Shown piece after piece: positions 4,393 through 13,300 of a stretch of 31,493 bases of DNA. The position numbers and the translations under genes are program-made. The number at the start of each line of letters is the position of its first letter. The first letter of the stretch is position 1. The stretch is taken from the IMG/VR virus record IMGVR_UViG_3300009610_000062, positions 1-31,493 of that record. The stretch is one strand, 5' to 3'. The DNA comes from a virus. The notes under the pieces were generated by a model. The model worked only from the letters and a program-made list of their open reading frames with translations, did not search any database and was not told the origin of the DNA.

Positions 4393-6144
4393 ATGGTTGA
4401 AGTAACGGCTGTTGATGAGTTTTATGATGCACTCCTGGATTCCGATGAGGAATGGGTAGAAACACTCCTATCTATCTTGGATAAGGAATCACAGGAGATT
4501 AGGGACTTTACCCTATCATTCTTACAGCGGGAGTATCTACGCCTACGCCGAGAGGGTATGGAATCGGGTAAGAGGCGCAGAGTTATCCTCAAGCCACGTC
4601 AGGCTTTTATCTCTACAGGTATTCAGGCTAAGAACTTCAAGGATTTCAATAGTATCCCTGGTACTAGGGTGCTGGTAGTTGTGCAGTCTGATGAGACTAA
4701 GGCGCTGTTTAGGAACCAGATAGATGCATGGGCTGACCAGCTAGCTCTATTCGGTAAGAAGCCGAAGTATGATATTGATAACGCGGGGATGATCGAGATC
4801 AAATCCATGCAGTGTGCGTATGTGATTGTCACTGCGGGAAGTAAGTTTGGGGGAAGAGGCGGTAACTTTAACAGGGTACACCTGTCTGAGGTAGACTTCT
4901 GGCAAGGTGATCCGCATCAGTTGATGAGAGGTATTCTACCCGCGTTGACTCAGAATGCAGAAGTAGATATCGAGTCCACTGCTAACCTCGCTGATGGTGT
5001 ACTACATGACTACTATACGTCTGCCAAGAACGGTGAGAATGAGTGGCAGGCAATCTTCTGGCGTTGGTTCGATAATCCGGAGTACACAAGAGAGGTACCT
5101 GAGGGGTTTAAGCCAACACTAGAAGAGATGGAATTGATGAGTAAGCATCATCTGAGCTTAGATCAACTATCCTGGCGTAGGTGGATGCAGTCTGAGATGA
5201 AGAATACCGAAAAGGGCGGGCAGGGTATTAAGGCTTCGTTTGTGAAGGAGTACCCTGAGGATGATATCCGGCCCTTTATCGCCGGTGGTGATCAGGTATT
5301 GGATGAGAATGCGCTGTTGACGTATACCAATATCGTGGTGCCTTTCCTGGCTGAGTATGAGGGGTGGAAGTTTTGGAAAGGGCCGATATCAGGGGTACCT
5401 TTTGCTCTAGGTTCCGACCCATCAGAGGGTAAGAACGACTATACAGGTATGCATCTTATGGATGCTAGGAGTAAAGAGCAGTACGGGGTCTATAGAGAGA
5501 AGGTAGATCCGAGTCAGGTAGCGGCATCTATTAACATGGTAGGCCGGATGTACCATGATGCGCTTGTGGCAGTGGAGACTCCTGGCCCTGGGACTAGGGT
5601 TAACGACCGGCTTATAGATCAGTACCATTATCCGAATCTGTACTACTACTATAATGATGTGACCGGCGACTTTAGTGAACAGCCTGGATGGCCGGAAAAC
5701 GTCAAGACCCGCAACATTCTAATGGACTTAATTCAGGAATGGACAAGGGCATTAGGCTATCGGATATATGATGAGCAAACGTTGAGGGAATTAGCGTCGC
5801 TTACATGGCGTAAGGTTGGCAGTATGCGTAGGGCTAGGGCTGAGGCCGGTGCAGGGGCGCATGATGACCTAGTGTTTTCCTTGGCTATCACGTTGGTTAT
5901 ATGTGCCGAAGCTGTTAAGCGTTGGGATTTGAAGTATGGGGGAGTGATCGGCCCTAGAGCGATCAGTATAGATCAGATTAGATACGAGGCTGAGATGGGA
6001 TTGAGGCCACCGAGTCAGGCTAAAGGGTCAGAACAATGGGATAGCTGGAAATGGGATGGCGTAGTCCCTGGTGAATTGGACAGAGAAACCAATAAGAGCT
6101 ATGAAACTGAGGATTCGCGCGTAAGGAGAGTCTTATATGGCTAG
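4393..6144 (+). CDS. terL: terminase large subunit (TerL)
   Basis: The packaging motor: it hydrolyses ATP to drive DNA into the prohead and cuts the concatemer. The 583-aa length is usual. The ATPase part shows a Walker A of the terminase kind (KPRQAFIST, residues 67-75), a Walker B with catalytic glutamate (LSEVDFW, 164-170) and a coupling motif EST (194-196). The C-terminal nuclease shows the expected acidic ligands: Asp342 in GSDPSEGKNDYTG, a glutamate in VAVETPGPG (about 395), and HDD near 490-492. All key residues are present, so it should be active. No Shine-Dalgarno is obvious before the ATG. No small terminase subunit is recognisable beside it. The stop overlaps the portal start by 8 nt. 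Confidence 0.95.
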   Translation: MVEVTAVDEFYDALLDSDEEWVETLLSILDKESQEIRDFTLSFLQREYLRLRREGMESGKRRRVILKPRQAFISTGIQAKNFKDFNSIPGTRVLVVVQSDETKALFRNQIDAWADQLALFGKKPKYDIDNAGMIEIKSMQCAYVIVTAGSKFGGRGGNFNRVHLSEVDFWQGDPHQLMRGILPALTQNAEVDIESTANLADGVLHDYYTSAKNGENEWQAIFWRWFDNPEYTREVPEGFKPTLEEMELMSKHHLSLDQLSWRRWMQSEMKNTEKGGQGIKASFVKEYPEDDIRPFIAGGDQVLDENALLTYTNIVVPFLAEYEGWKFWKGPISGVPFALGSDPSEGKNDYTGMHLMDARSKEQYGVYREKVDPSQVAASINMVGRMYHDALVAVETPGPGTRVNDRLIDQYHYPNLYYYYNDVTGDFSEQPGWPENVKTRNILMDLIQEWTRALGYRIYDEQTLRELASLTWRKVGSMRRARAEAGAGAHDDLVFSLAITLVICAEAVKRWDLKYGGVIGPRAISIDQIRYEAEMGLRPPSQAKGSEQWDSWKWDGVVPGELDRETNKSYETEDSRVRRVLYG

Positions 6145-8155
6145 TAGGAAAAAGGTAGAGACAGACGCGAGTGCTCAGAGTAGTAAGCGTGGACTGTTTA
6201 TCGGGGATAACGATAAGAGCGCAACCAGGATATATGAGGAAATAGTAAGAAGGAATAGGCGATTAGTCCCTAGGCATGCACGTATGGACTATTGGCTTAG
6301 TATGTACCTGTTGTATGACTATTGGCAGGACAATAAGCCTTTGGGTGAACGGCGGTTTGTATCTAATGAGCCTATGGTGGTAATTGATACGAGTCATAGG
6401 ATTATTAGCCGATACCCTATTAAGTGGCAGATTGCCTACGATACACAGGATAAGTCCGATGATAAAGAGCAGCGGGTATATGGGGATATAGAACGTGCCC
6501 TGTATGGGTTTGCCGAGGATATCGATGATAGCCTGATGGAGATCGGAGATATGTCGGCGAGGAAGTGGGCCGCTGGTCAGATTCTGTTGAGAGGGATGGT
6601 GGTGTCAAAGACTCACCTAACCGAATTGGCAGAACGTGACAGTAATGTGGTTCACGCAAACTATGATAGCCGGTTTGTATTGCCTGAGTATTACATGGGC
6701 GGTATTGACTCGATTATCTGTATGACGCCGATGGATGCAGGGGAGTTGGCTTCCCAATACCCCCATCTAACATCCTTGGATAACTCAGACCCTAGTGTAC
6801 AGGTTATGAAGGTAGAAGCCTGGGATAGAACGCACATGGGAGTCGGGTATAGCGTAGGTCAGAACGTAACAGGGATCGTTGATTGGTGTATTCCGCCAGT
6901 AGAGCACGGATTTTTTGGGGCAGAAGGCCAGAAAACAGAGAATACCCTTAATAGGCTCCCCTTTGTAGTCCGTAATGCTAACGGTGTCGCTATCAGGGAA
7001 AAGATCATTGGCCCGTTTAGTCTGAGAAGCAATGATGTGCCGAGAGATCGGCGGTCTATGCTGGATAATAGACTAGCTACGTGGAGGAATACACGCCGAG
7101 CTACGTCGGAACATGGACGTAGTATGCTGGCAGCGATTGAAAGGCACTATAGTCAGTTTAATGAGGCTGTGGCGAGTATATGGCAGCACTTCTCATTAGA
7201 CACATTTGGGGTCTACTTCCTTAAGACTAGGGGTGGGTATGTTCCGGAATCCGTACAACAGGCTATTGGTAGTGGTGGAGTGGTGGGGATTGAGCGCACA
7301 GATGATGTACAGAAGTTCCAGCCTACGCCGGTTAATCAGGCGGGTGTTACCTTCCTACAGATTATCAGTGATGAGAGGGAGAAGGGAACGATTAGCCCTA
7401 TCCTACAGGCGATGGGTAACTTCGAGTCTGGCTTCCAGATGGCTAGGGCTGAACAGGTAGCGCTTACGTCGCTTGAACCGTTCCTTGATGCGCAGAAGGA
7501 ATGGGCTGGTGGTACAGGGCAGCTTATCCTGGATCAGATTGCATTAGGTGGGCTTAGTAAAACGATCAAATTAACCTACAGTAGTGAGACTAGTACGGGT
7601 GGACGTAAATATAGTAGGGTTGAGTTTGATCCTAATGTATTGAAGAAGCTGGGTAGGTTAATTGTAACTGGTGAGATCGAACCTGCGTTGCCTACTGATA
7701 TGATGGAACGGGCGCAGATTGCTAATCTCCTTACTAACAGTAGAAGGCCGCTGTTGTCGCGTACTACCGCACAGGAGAGGATTCTTAAGATTCCCGATCC
7801 TGCGGGTGAGAATGACCGTATTTGGGAAGATGTTGCCGAGACTGATCCGACAGTTATTATGATGAGACTTGCGGCAGCAGCCAGGGCTAGAGGAGACGAA
7901 GAACTAGCCAAGATGTTTGAGGATAAGCATCAGTTTGCTATGGCTATGGAGATGGCACAACAGATGATGATGATGGCTCAGATACAGGGAATGGGACAAA
8001 TGGGTAATAGAGGCGGTATGGGAGCTGGTAGAGGCTCTAATCAGGCTACAGATGGTAGTGGTAGTGGGGCGGCTAATCCTGCTCCACAAGTACAGAGTCC
8101 TGAAATGCGCGGAGAAGGTAGGGAGCAAGGTGGCGCAGATGGAGGTGCTGTCTAA
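6137..8155 (+). CDS. portal protein
   Basis: A 672-aa protein directly after TerL, with AAGGAG 8 nt before the ATG. The portal is the dodecameric ring at the capsid vertex that docks TerL and later the tail. The assignment rests on position, length and overall pattern: a helical, aromatic-rich N-terminal third (residues 45-180) with the LLRGMVV segment and a FVLPEYYMGG strand, then a long helical stem and crown region. The last 90 residues are low-complexity, first rich in Met and Gln, then Gly, Ser and Pro. No single diagnostic motif was found, so an unusual virion protein remains a less likely alternative. The stop shares a base with the next start (TAATG). Confidence 0.8.
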   Translation: MASRKKVETDASAQSSKRGLFIGDNDKSATRIYEEIVRRNRRLVPRHARMDYWLSMYLLYDYWQDNKPLGERRFVSNEPMVVIDTSHRIISRYPIKWQIAYDTQDKSDDKEQRVYGDIERALYGFAEDIDDSLMEIGDMSARKWAAGQILLRGMVVSKTHLTELAERDSNVVHANYDSRFVLPEYYMGGIDSIICMTPMDAGELASQYPHLTSLDNSDPSVQVMKVEAWDRTHMGVGYSVGQNVTGIVDWCIPPVEHGFFGAEGQKTENTLNRLPFVVRNANGVAIREKIIGPFSLRSNDVPRDRRSMLDNRLATWRNTRRATSEHGRSMLAAIERHYSQFNEAVASIWQHFSLDTFGVYFLKTRGGYVPESVQQAIGSGGVVGIERTDDVQKFQPTPVNQAGVTFLQIISDEREKGTISPILQAMGNFESGFQMARAEQVALTSLEPFLDAQKEWAGGTGQLILDQIALGGLSKTIKLTYSSETSTGGRKYSRVEFDPNVLKKLGRLIVTGEIEPALPTDMMERAQIANLLTNSRRPLLSRTTAQERILKIPDPAGENDRIWEDVAETDPTVIMMRLAAAARARGDEELAKMFEDKHQFAMAMEMAQQMMMMAQIQGMGQMGNRGGMGAGRGSNQATDGSGSGAANPAPQVQSPEMRGEGREQGGADGGAV

Positions 8156-9402
8156 TGAGTGAGTATAACCCTGGAGAAGTTAATCAGACTAAGGTTATTG
8201 ATCTAAAGACTAAGGCACTGAATGATAGCGTTAATTCTATCAAGGCAAGGATAGAAGAGATTATCAGGGAAATAGAATCAGGTGTTACTCCTGGTAGGGC
8301 TTTCGACCTTATCGGTCTACTAACTACTACGAATTCGGTGGCCGGTGGTACTCAAGGATTACAGCAGCTTGGATTCGAGATTGATAGCCAGATTAATGAC
8401 CTGATTAATGCAATCAGGGGTATGTCTGCCGATCAGTCTTTTGGTGACATTATGACGTTGAATTTATCTCTTGAGCAGTTGCAGGAGATGAGGCGGGTAT
8501 TACAGTCTAATCTGGCTCAGGCTACTACGGTGGCCGATCAGGAAAGCAGGAAGGGTAAGGCGTTTCAGACTCAGGTTGCCGGTATTCAGGAGCTACTAAA
8601 GGCCGGTAATCTGGAGTTTATGCCTGAGATCTGGTCGAATATGAGTACGTATGATAGGGAAGTATATTCAAGGTATGACCCTGAGGGTGCTCAGTACCTT
8701 AATAGTCTAGCTCCTGCACCGAGTGGATCTGTTACTCAATCAAGTACTAAGACGGCTACAGGGACAGGAACAGGGACTGGTACAGGTGGAACTACAGCAC
8801 CTAAGACTAGTGCGCCTGTTGCACCACAGCCGACTAGAGCACCATTTCCTATCGTAGGTAATCTCGCGGGTAAGCCTGTATATGGTAGAGATGCGGATGG
8901 TATGCCACCTAGTGATAAGACTATTCAGGAAAGTATGCAGGGTGGAGAGGGGTTTACATTCGTCCAGAAGAGTAATGGGCTAGAGTTTATTCCTCTAGGT
9001 GGCGGCCCTGGTATGGGGTTTAGCTATGATTATCTTAAAAATGCTGACCTGGATGCTTTGGGATTTACTGGTGAACTTAAGGACTCATTAGCTAATGTAC
9101 AGGCTGCATTACAGGAAGAGGAATCCTACTATAATCAGGTAATGCTAGAGCGTAATGAACAGGCGATGGTCTATGAGAGAGAGGCAGCCGAACAACAAAG
9201 AGGTGATCTACTCGATCAGTTAAGCCCTGGTAGTAGAATGCGATTACAGTCACAAGATAATCTCACTAATACTCAGGCTATTATTGACATGCTAGGTAGG
9301 GAACAGGCACAGCAGGCTGAGGATGAAAGAAAGACAGAGGAACAGAAGAGGCATGATGCCAGATATCTGCCAGGTAACGCGCCGATTGTGAGTAATCCGT
9401 AG
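8155..9402 (+). CDS. hypothetical virion-associated protein (415 aa)
   Basis: A 415-aa protein of unknown family. Residues 1-170 are helical with heptad-like spacing. A low-complexity linker follows (about 190-225, a run of alternating Thr and Gly, then Ala, Pro and Thr). A short globular segment comes next (about 230-300, with a GGGPGMGFSYDYL turn) and a Gln/Glu-rich coiled coil ends the protein (about 315-400). No signal or membrane segment is seen. Its position after the portal and before the giant protein suggests an internal head or ejection component or an assembly factor (inference). TAATG coupling to the portal gene implies matched synthesis. Confidence 0.7.
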   Translation: MSEYNPGEVNQTKVIDLKTKALNDSVNSIKARIEEIIREIESGVTPGRAFDLIGLLTTTNSVAGGTQGLQQLGFEIDSQINDLINAIRGMSADQSFGDIMTLNLSLEQLQEMRRVLQSNLAQATTVADQESRKGKAFQTQVAGIQELLKAGNLEFMPEIWSNMSTYDREVYSRYDPEGAQYLNSLAPAPSGSVTQSSTKTATGTGTGTGTGGTTAPKTSAPVAPQPTRAPFPIVGNLAGKPVYGRDADGMPPSDKTIQESMQGGEGFTFVQKSNGLEFIPLGGGPGMGFSYDYLKNADLDALGFTGELKDSLANVQAALQEEESYYNQVMLERNEQAMVYEREAAEQQRGDLLDQLSPGSRMRLQSQDNLTNTQAIIDMLGREQAQQAEDERKTEEQKRHDARYLPGNAPIVSNP

Positions 9403-9404
9403 TC

Positions 9405-9632
9405 ATGAGTAATCTATACGCTAGGGAAAACAAGCTATTTGATAAGTTTAATGTGCCTAGGTTGCCAGATGTAATGAAACGTCCGTCAGTATCAAAACCT
9501 AGATTGCAGGATATTCAAGACAGTATGGGTAAGAGAGAAATCAGTATAGGTAAAAGAGACTCTGTTCAGCAGGCGCATCTACTTACTCGTGATATGCGAC
9601 GATCAAAAAATAAAATGAGGTATGGATTATAG
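9405..9632 (+). CDS. small basic hypothetical protein (75 aa)
   Basis: A 75-aa protein, very rich in Lys and Arg, with two similar short segments (MGKREISI and IGKRDSVQ). It starts 2 nt after the previous stop. Its own stop shares bases with the GTG of the next micro-ORF (TAGTG). Small basic proteins between portal and ejection-type genes may be packaged with DNA, but nothing identifies this one. Confidence 0.65.
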   Translation: MSNLYARENKLFDKFNVPRLPDVMKRPSVSKPRLQDIQDSMGKREISIGKRDSVQQAHLLTRDMRRSKNKMRYGL

Positions 9633-9712
9633 TGGAAGTAAATGGATTAATAGAGTTAGTAATTATTGTTGGTGTGATTGTTATTATAATAGCTATTATT
9701 AAAAGAGTTTAA
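9632..9712 (+). CDS. 26-aa single-span membrane peptide (GTG start)
   Basis: A 26-residue frame (starts MEVNGLIELV, ends IIKRV) that is one continuous hydrophobic helix of about 17 Ile, Val, Leu, Gly and Ala residues, with an acidic N-terminus and a positive KR at the C-terminal side. The GTG overlaps the preceding TAG as TAGTG. It would insert in the inner membrane as a single span. Its place among probable ejection genes suggests a small virion or membrane-channel peptide, but the function is unknown. It is easily missed because of its size. Confidence 0.5.
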   Translation: MEVNGLIELVIIVGVIVIIIAIIKRV

Positions 9713-9727
9713 GAGAGAGGGAGAGAG

Positions 9728-10306
9728 ATGCCTGATAGCTTTAGTAATAGTGGTAGTAGACTAGCACAGATCGCGGCGGAAAAGACGCGAGATAGTAAGG
9801 TACTGGATGTGCTGGCGGGACTGAGCACTGGTAGGGCCGCATATAGTCCTGTACCACCATTGCCTAGACCTAATGGTAGTCAGTCACCTACAGTATCACA
9901 AGGTAAATCTGTGGCTGGGTCTTATGATAAGCGTATTGGGCCTTATGATAAGCGCCATGGAGAAAGCTCTATACAGGATTATCCACGACAGAACCATAAT
10001 CTTACACAGCAATGGGTCGAGGGCGCGGGTGGGGGAGAAAGAGGATTCAGCGAGTTTAATTCTGCGTCAGCGTCTGTAGTACCCACTGATTTTAGATCTA
10101 GTATTAACCTTGACTTACAGAGTGCTGATGATTTCTATCAGACAGTCGGTAGGTGGCCTACTCAGCTAGATAACATGATCATTGAAGCTAGACGGAATTG
10201 GATGATTAATAGAGGATATAACCCTAGTAAACAAGAGCTTATGTACGCTGTTAATCAGGGAATGTTGGGATATAGAGACTCACAGCTTGGGGGCAATAAG
10301 CTCTAA
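9728..10306 (+). CDS. hypothetical protein (192 aa)
   Basis: A 192-aa protein behind a purine-rich GAGAGAGGGAGAGAG. The N-terminal 110 residues look disordered, rich in Ser, Pro, Gly and Asn, with a short repeat (YDKRIGPYDKRHG). The C-terminal 70 residues (DDFYQTVGRWPTQLDNMIIE onward) form an ordered helical segment. The stop overlaps the start of the giant protein (TAATG), so the two are probably made together and may interact. The family is not recognised. Confidence 0.7.
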   Translation: MPDSFSNSGSRLAQIAAEKTRDSKVLDVLAGLSTGRAAYSPVPPLPRPNGSQSPTVSQGKSVAGSYDKRIGPYDKRHGESSIQDYPRQNHNLTQQWVEGAGGGERGFSEFNSASASVVPTDFRSSINLDLQSADDFYQTVGRWPTQLDNMIIEARRNWMINRGYNPSKQELMYAVNQGMLGYRDSQLGGNKL

Positions 10307-13300
10307 TGGTACAAGACCCGCTAGCACAGTCAGATGTTAACTTCTTTAGTGGTGGGTTGGTGCTGGACTTACAGCGATTCCAGCAGACCCCTGGAGAAGA
10401 ACGTAGAGAGACACCTAGTTTAATACAGATTATCAATGAGAGTAAGGTGTTGCCTAGTGTGTTGGGATCGCCCGAGGTTAGCGGGGTTGTATCTGCACCG
10501 GAAGCACCATATGTGGATGTAAGTAGTATATTTGATGAGGGTGTAGAGACTTACATTGAATCCTTATCGTACAGGGATCAGGATGCTTTTTTCAGTCTGT
10601 TTGATACAACTACTAGAACGAATACTATTGTCCCAGAATTGAGCTTGAAAACCGGTCAGAGTGGTAGCTTATTTGGACTAGTGAAGTCTATTACTGGTGA
10701 TCCTTTTGGGATTATTGGTGAGGGATTTAAGATACTAGATGTAGCTAGTCAGGCTACGGAACAGGCGCAGGGATTCCTATTCTCATACCTTACGCAGGGT
10801 TGGGGTAATGACCTCAGTATGGGTGAGCGTTGGGATGCTGGTAAGCTGTATTATGAGGGTGTATTTAATGGCTTAGATGAGATGAAAACGGCCTGGAGTT
10901 TGGCTGCTAGGGATGATAAGGGGTTTGATGAGTACCTGAAAGCCCAACAAGGTGGTTGGGTTGATATGGGTTTGAAGATGATACTTGATCCCTTATGGCT
11001 AGTCGGTGGTATGCCGCTGGTTCCTGGCGCTATTAGGATGACTAAGATATCAAAGTTGGAAGGGGTAGCGTCGTTCCTTCAAACAGGTATTAGGGCGGAC
11101 TCTATTGGAGGGGTATTAACTGGATTACCGGTAGCAGGTAAGTTGTTTAGTAAAGCTGGTACTACTCTAGATGCTATGCCGATAGTGGGTAGTGTTTTAC
11201 GAGGTACTATCGGTGCCTTTGGTATGCCTATTGAGTCAAAGGCTGCACGCGAGACTCTACAGGAAGTAGCCGTAGCTCTTAATGTGTCGAAAAAACTAAC
11301 GGATAGTGTAGAACTAAGTAGAGCGCTAAAAGAGGTTGGTAATCCTGGGTGGATTAAGAGTCTATTCAGTATACAACCACAGCGGGCAAGCGAAGATATA
11401 GCCGGACAAGTGGACCGGTTAATGACGATAGCTGCTAAGAATGTAGAATCACCGGCAGACCTACGTATCTTAATGACGGATTGGAAGAACGGTGTAAACC
11501 TACCTAATGCGCTTAGTAATCAGCGTGTAGGTAAGATGTTCCAGATCATTAATAGGATGGAGTTTGAGAAGTTTGACTCATTGAACCCCAAGAGCTTCTA
11601 TGCTGGTGATGATTGGCGTTTGAAGTTTATTGATGAGGTTAGACACGGTGCAGGTAGAGCTACTGGTACGCCTGGAAATACACTACTGGATATCAGTAAG
11701 GGTGTGTATGGAGCCGAGAATATCGGGGCGTTGAATCGTATGTTAGGGCCTATTAAATGGGGATTGGGAGTCACGTTGTTGAACCGACCCGCCTATACGG
11801 TGCTTAATATCATGAACAACACCTTTACTACGATGTTTGACGCCATCGATAGTTTCGACAATGCACCGTATGAAAGCCTTGGTGTTATCAGTAGTAGATT
11901 TGGTGTGTTTAGAGGTAGGCATAATGACTTTATGACTGCCAAATTTGATGAGGGGTGGAAAGAAACTCGTGATGGTGTGGCTCTTGGACGTGACTGGATG
12001 GAGAGGGAATTCGGTCTAGTCCGAGATAAGAAGGGTGCGCCTAAACATCTATGGGATAACGCTGCTTTTAACTTCGGGGTAAGGACTGCATCATTCTTCG
12101 ATAGTGCGGCAAGAAGAACAAGTGCGGAGTTTGCTATGCTTAGGGCTGATCATTATACAGCTAAAGCTGGTGCAGTATTCCCTAATATAAAAGATGAATT
12201 TACATCTATTATAGATAAAGATTACCATATGCCTACACTTGTGAAGAATAGAGATAAGATTTCACGAGGTGAGGTCTTTGGTGAATTTGCAGCCGTTAAG
12301 ATTCGTAATGAGATGTTTTCTGGTATAGATGATACTAATACTAGGCATGCTATGCAGGAGACACTAGAGACACATCTAGGTGGTCAGATGAGGGCTATAG
12401 AGGATGAGATAGTATCCCTTATACAGGCTAATGACTTGGAAGGTGCAAGGAATGTGCTGGCTAAGTCTAAGGCTGAAATGAAGATGTATGCACAGCGGGC
12501 GAATCGTATCAGTAACGTCGGAACATCTTCCCCGCCGGTTAAGTATGAGAGTATATTCGATGCTCATGTAATGGACTATGCGCAGCAGGCGGATGAGTTT
12601 ACCCATTGGACTACACAGATGGGTCTGATGATGCGTGCTAGTGGCGCTATTGATCCAATGGGTGTTGGATTGGTAATGAACGGTATGACGTACAAGTGGG
12701 GTGCATACAGTGAGATGCGGCAGCAGTTGGTAGATGATTTTACTGCCACACTAGCTGAGGGTAATATTAATGCTAGTAGGTTAGCTCTCGATGAGCTAGA
12801 GAATCAGACTAAGGTATTCCATGACCGTATCAAAGCGGACATTGATAGTATAGTGAATCGGTTAGCTAAGGTGGACATTACTCAAGCGAGGGCTTTCAAT
12901 GATGCATCAAGACGGTATCTTGACAGCCTTAGAGCGCCTGAGGATGCATTTAGATCGGCGTTACGTAGAACTTACCATCCCAGACGGGTTGGAGAAGAAG
13001 AAGCGTTTAATGCGATTAAAGACGCAATGGACACAAGAGCTACTGAGGTTAGAGGACTATTCGATCAGAACATCGAGGACTTTAGAGTCGGAGGATTCGC
13101 ACCCGATCCAGTCCTGAGTGAAGCCCCGATGATGAGTGATAGATTTAATACATATGAGAGGGTGTGGGAAAAGTACGCCAATCATATGGAAGCGAATCTA
13201 GGTAGACTGGCCGGTGAAGCGGATAACTTGAGGTCTACAACAGACCTTGAATCTCTCGTTAAATGGATTGATGAAGAAGTAGCCCCTCGTATGATAGATT

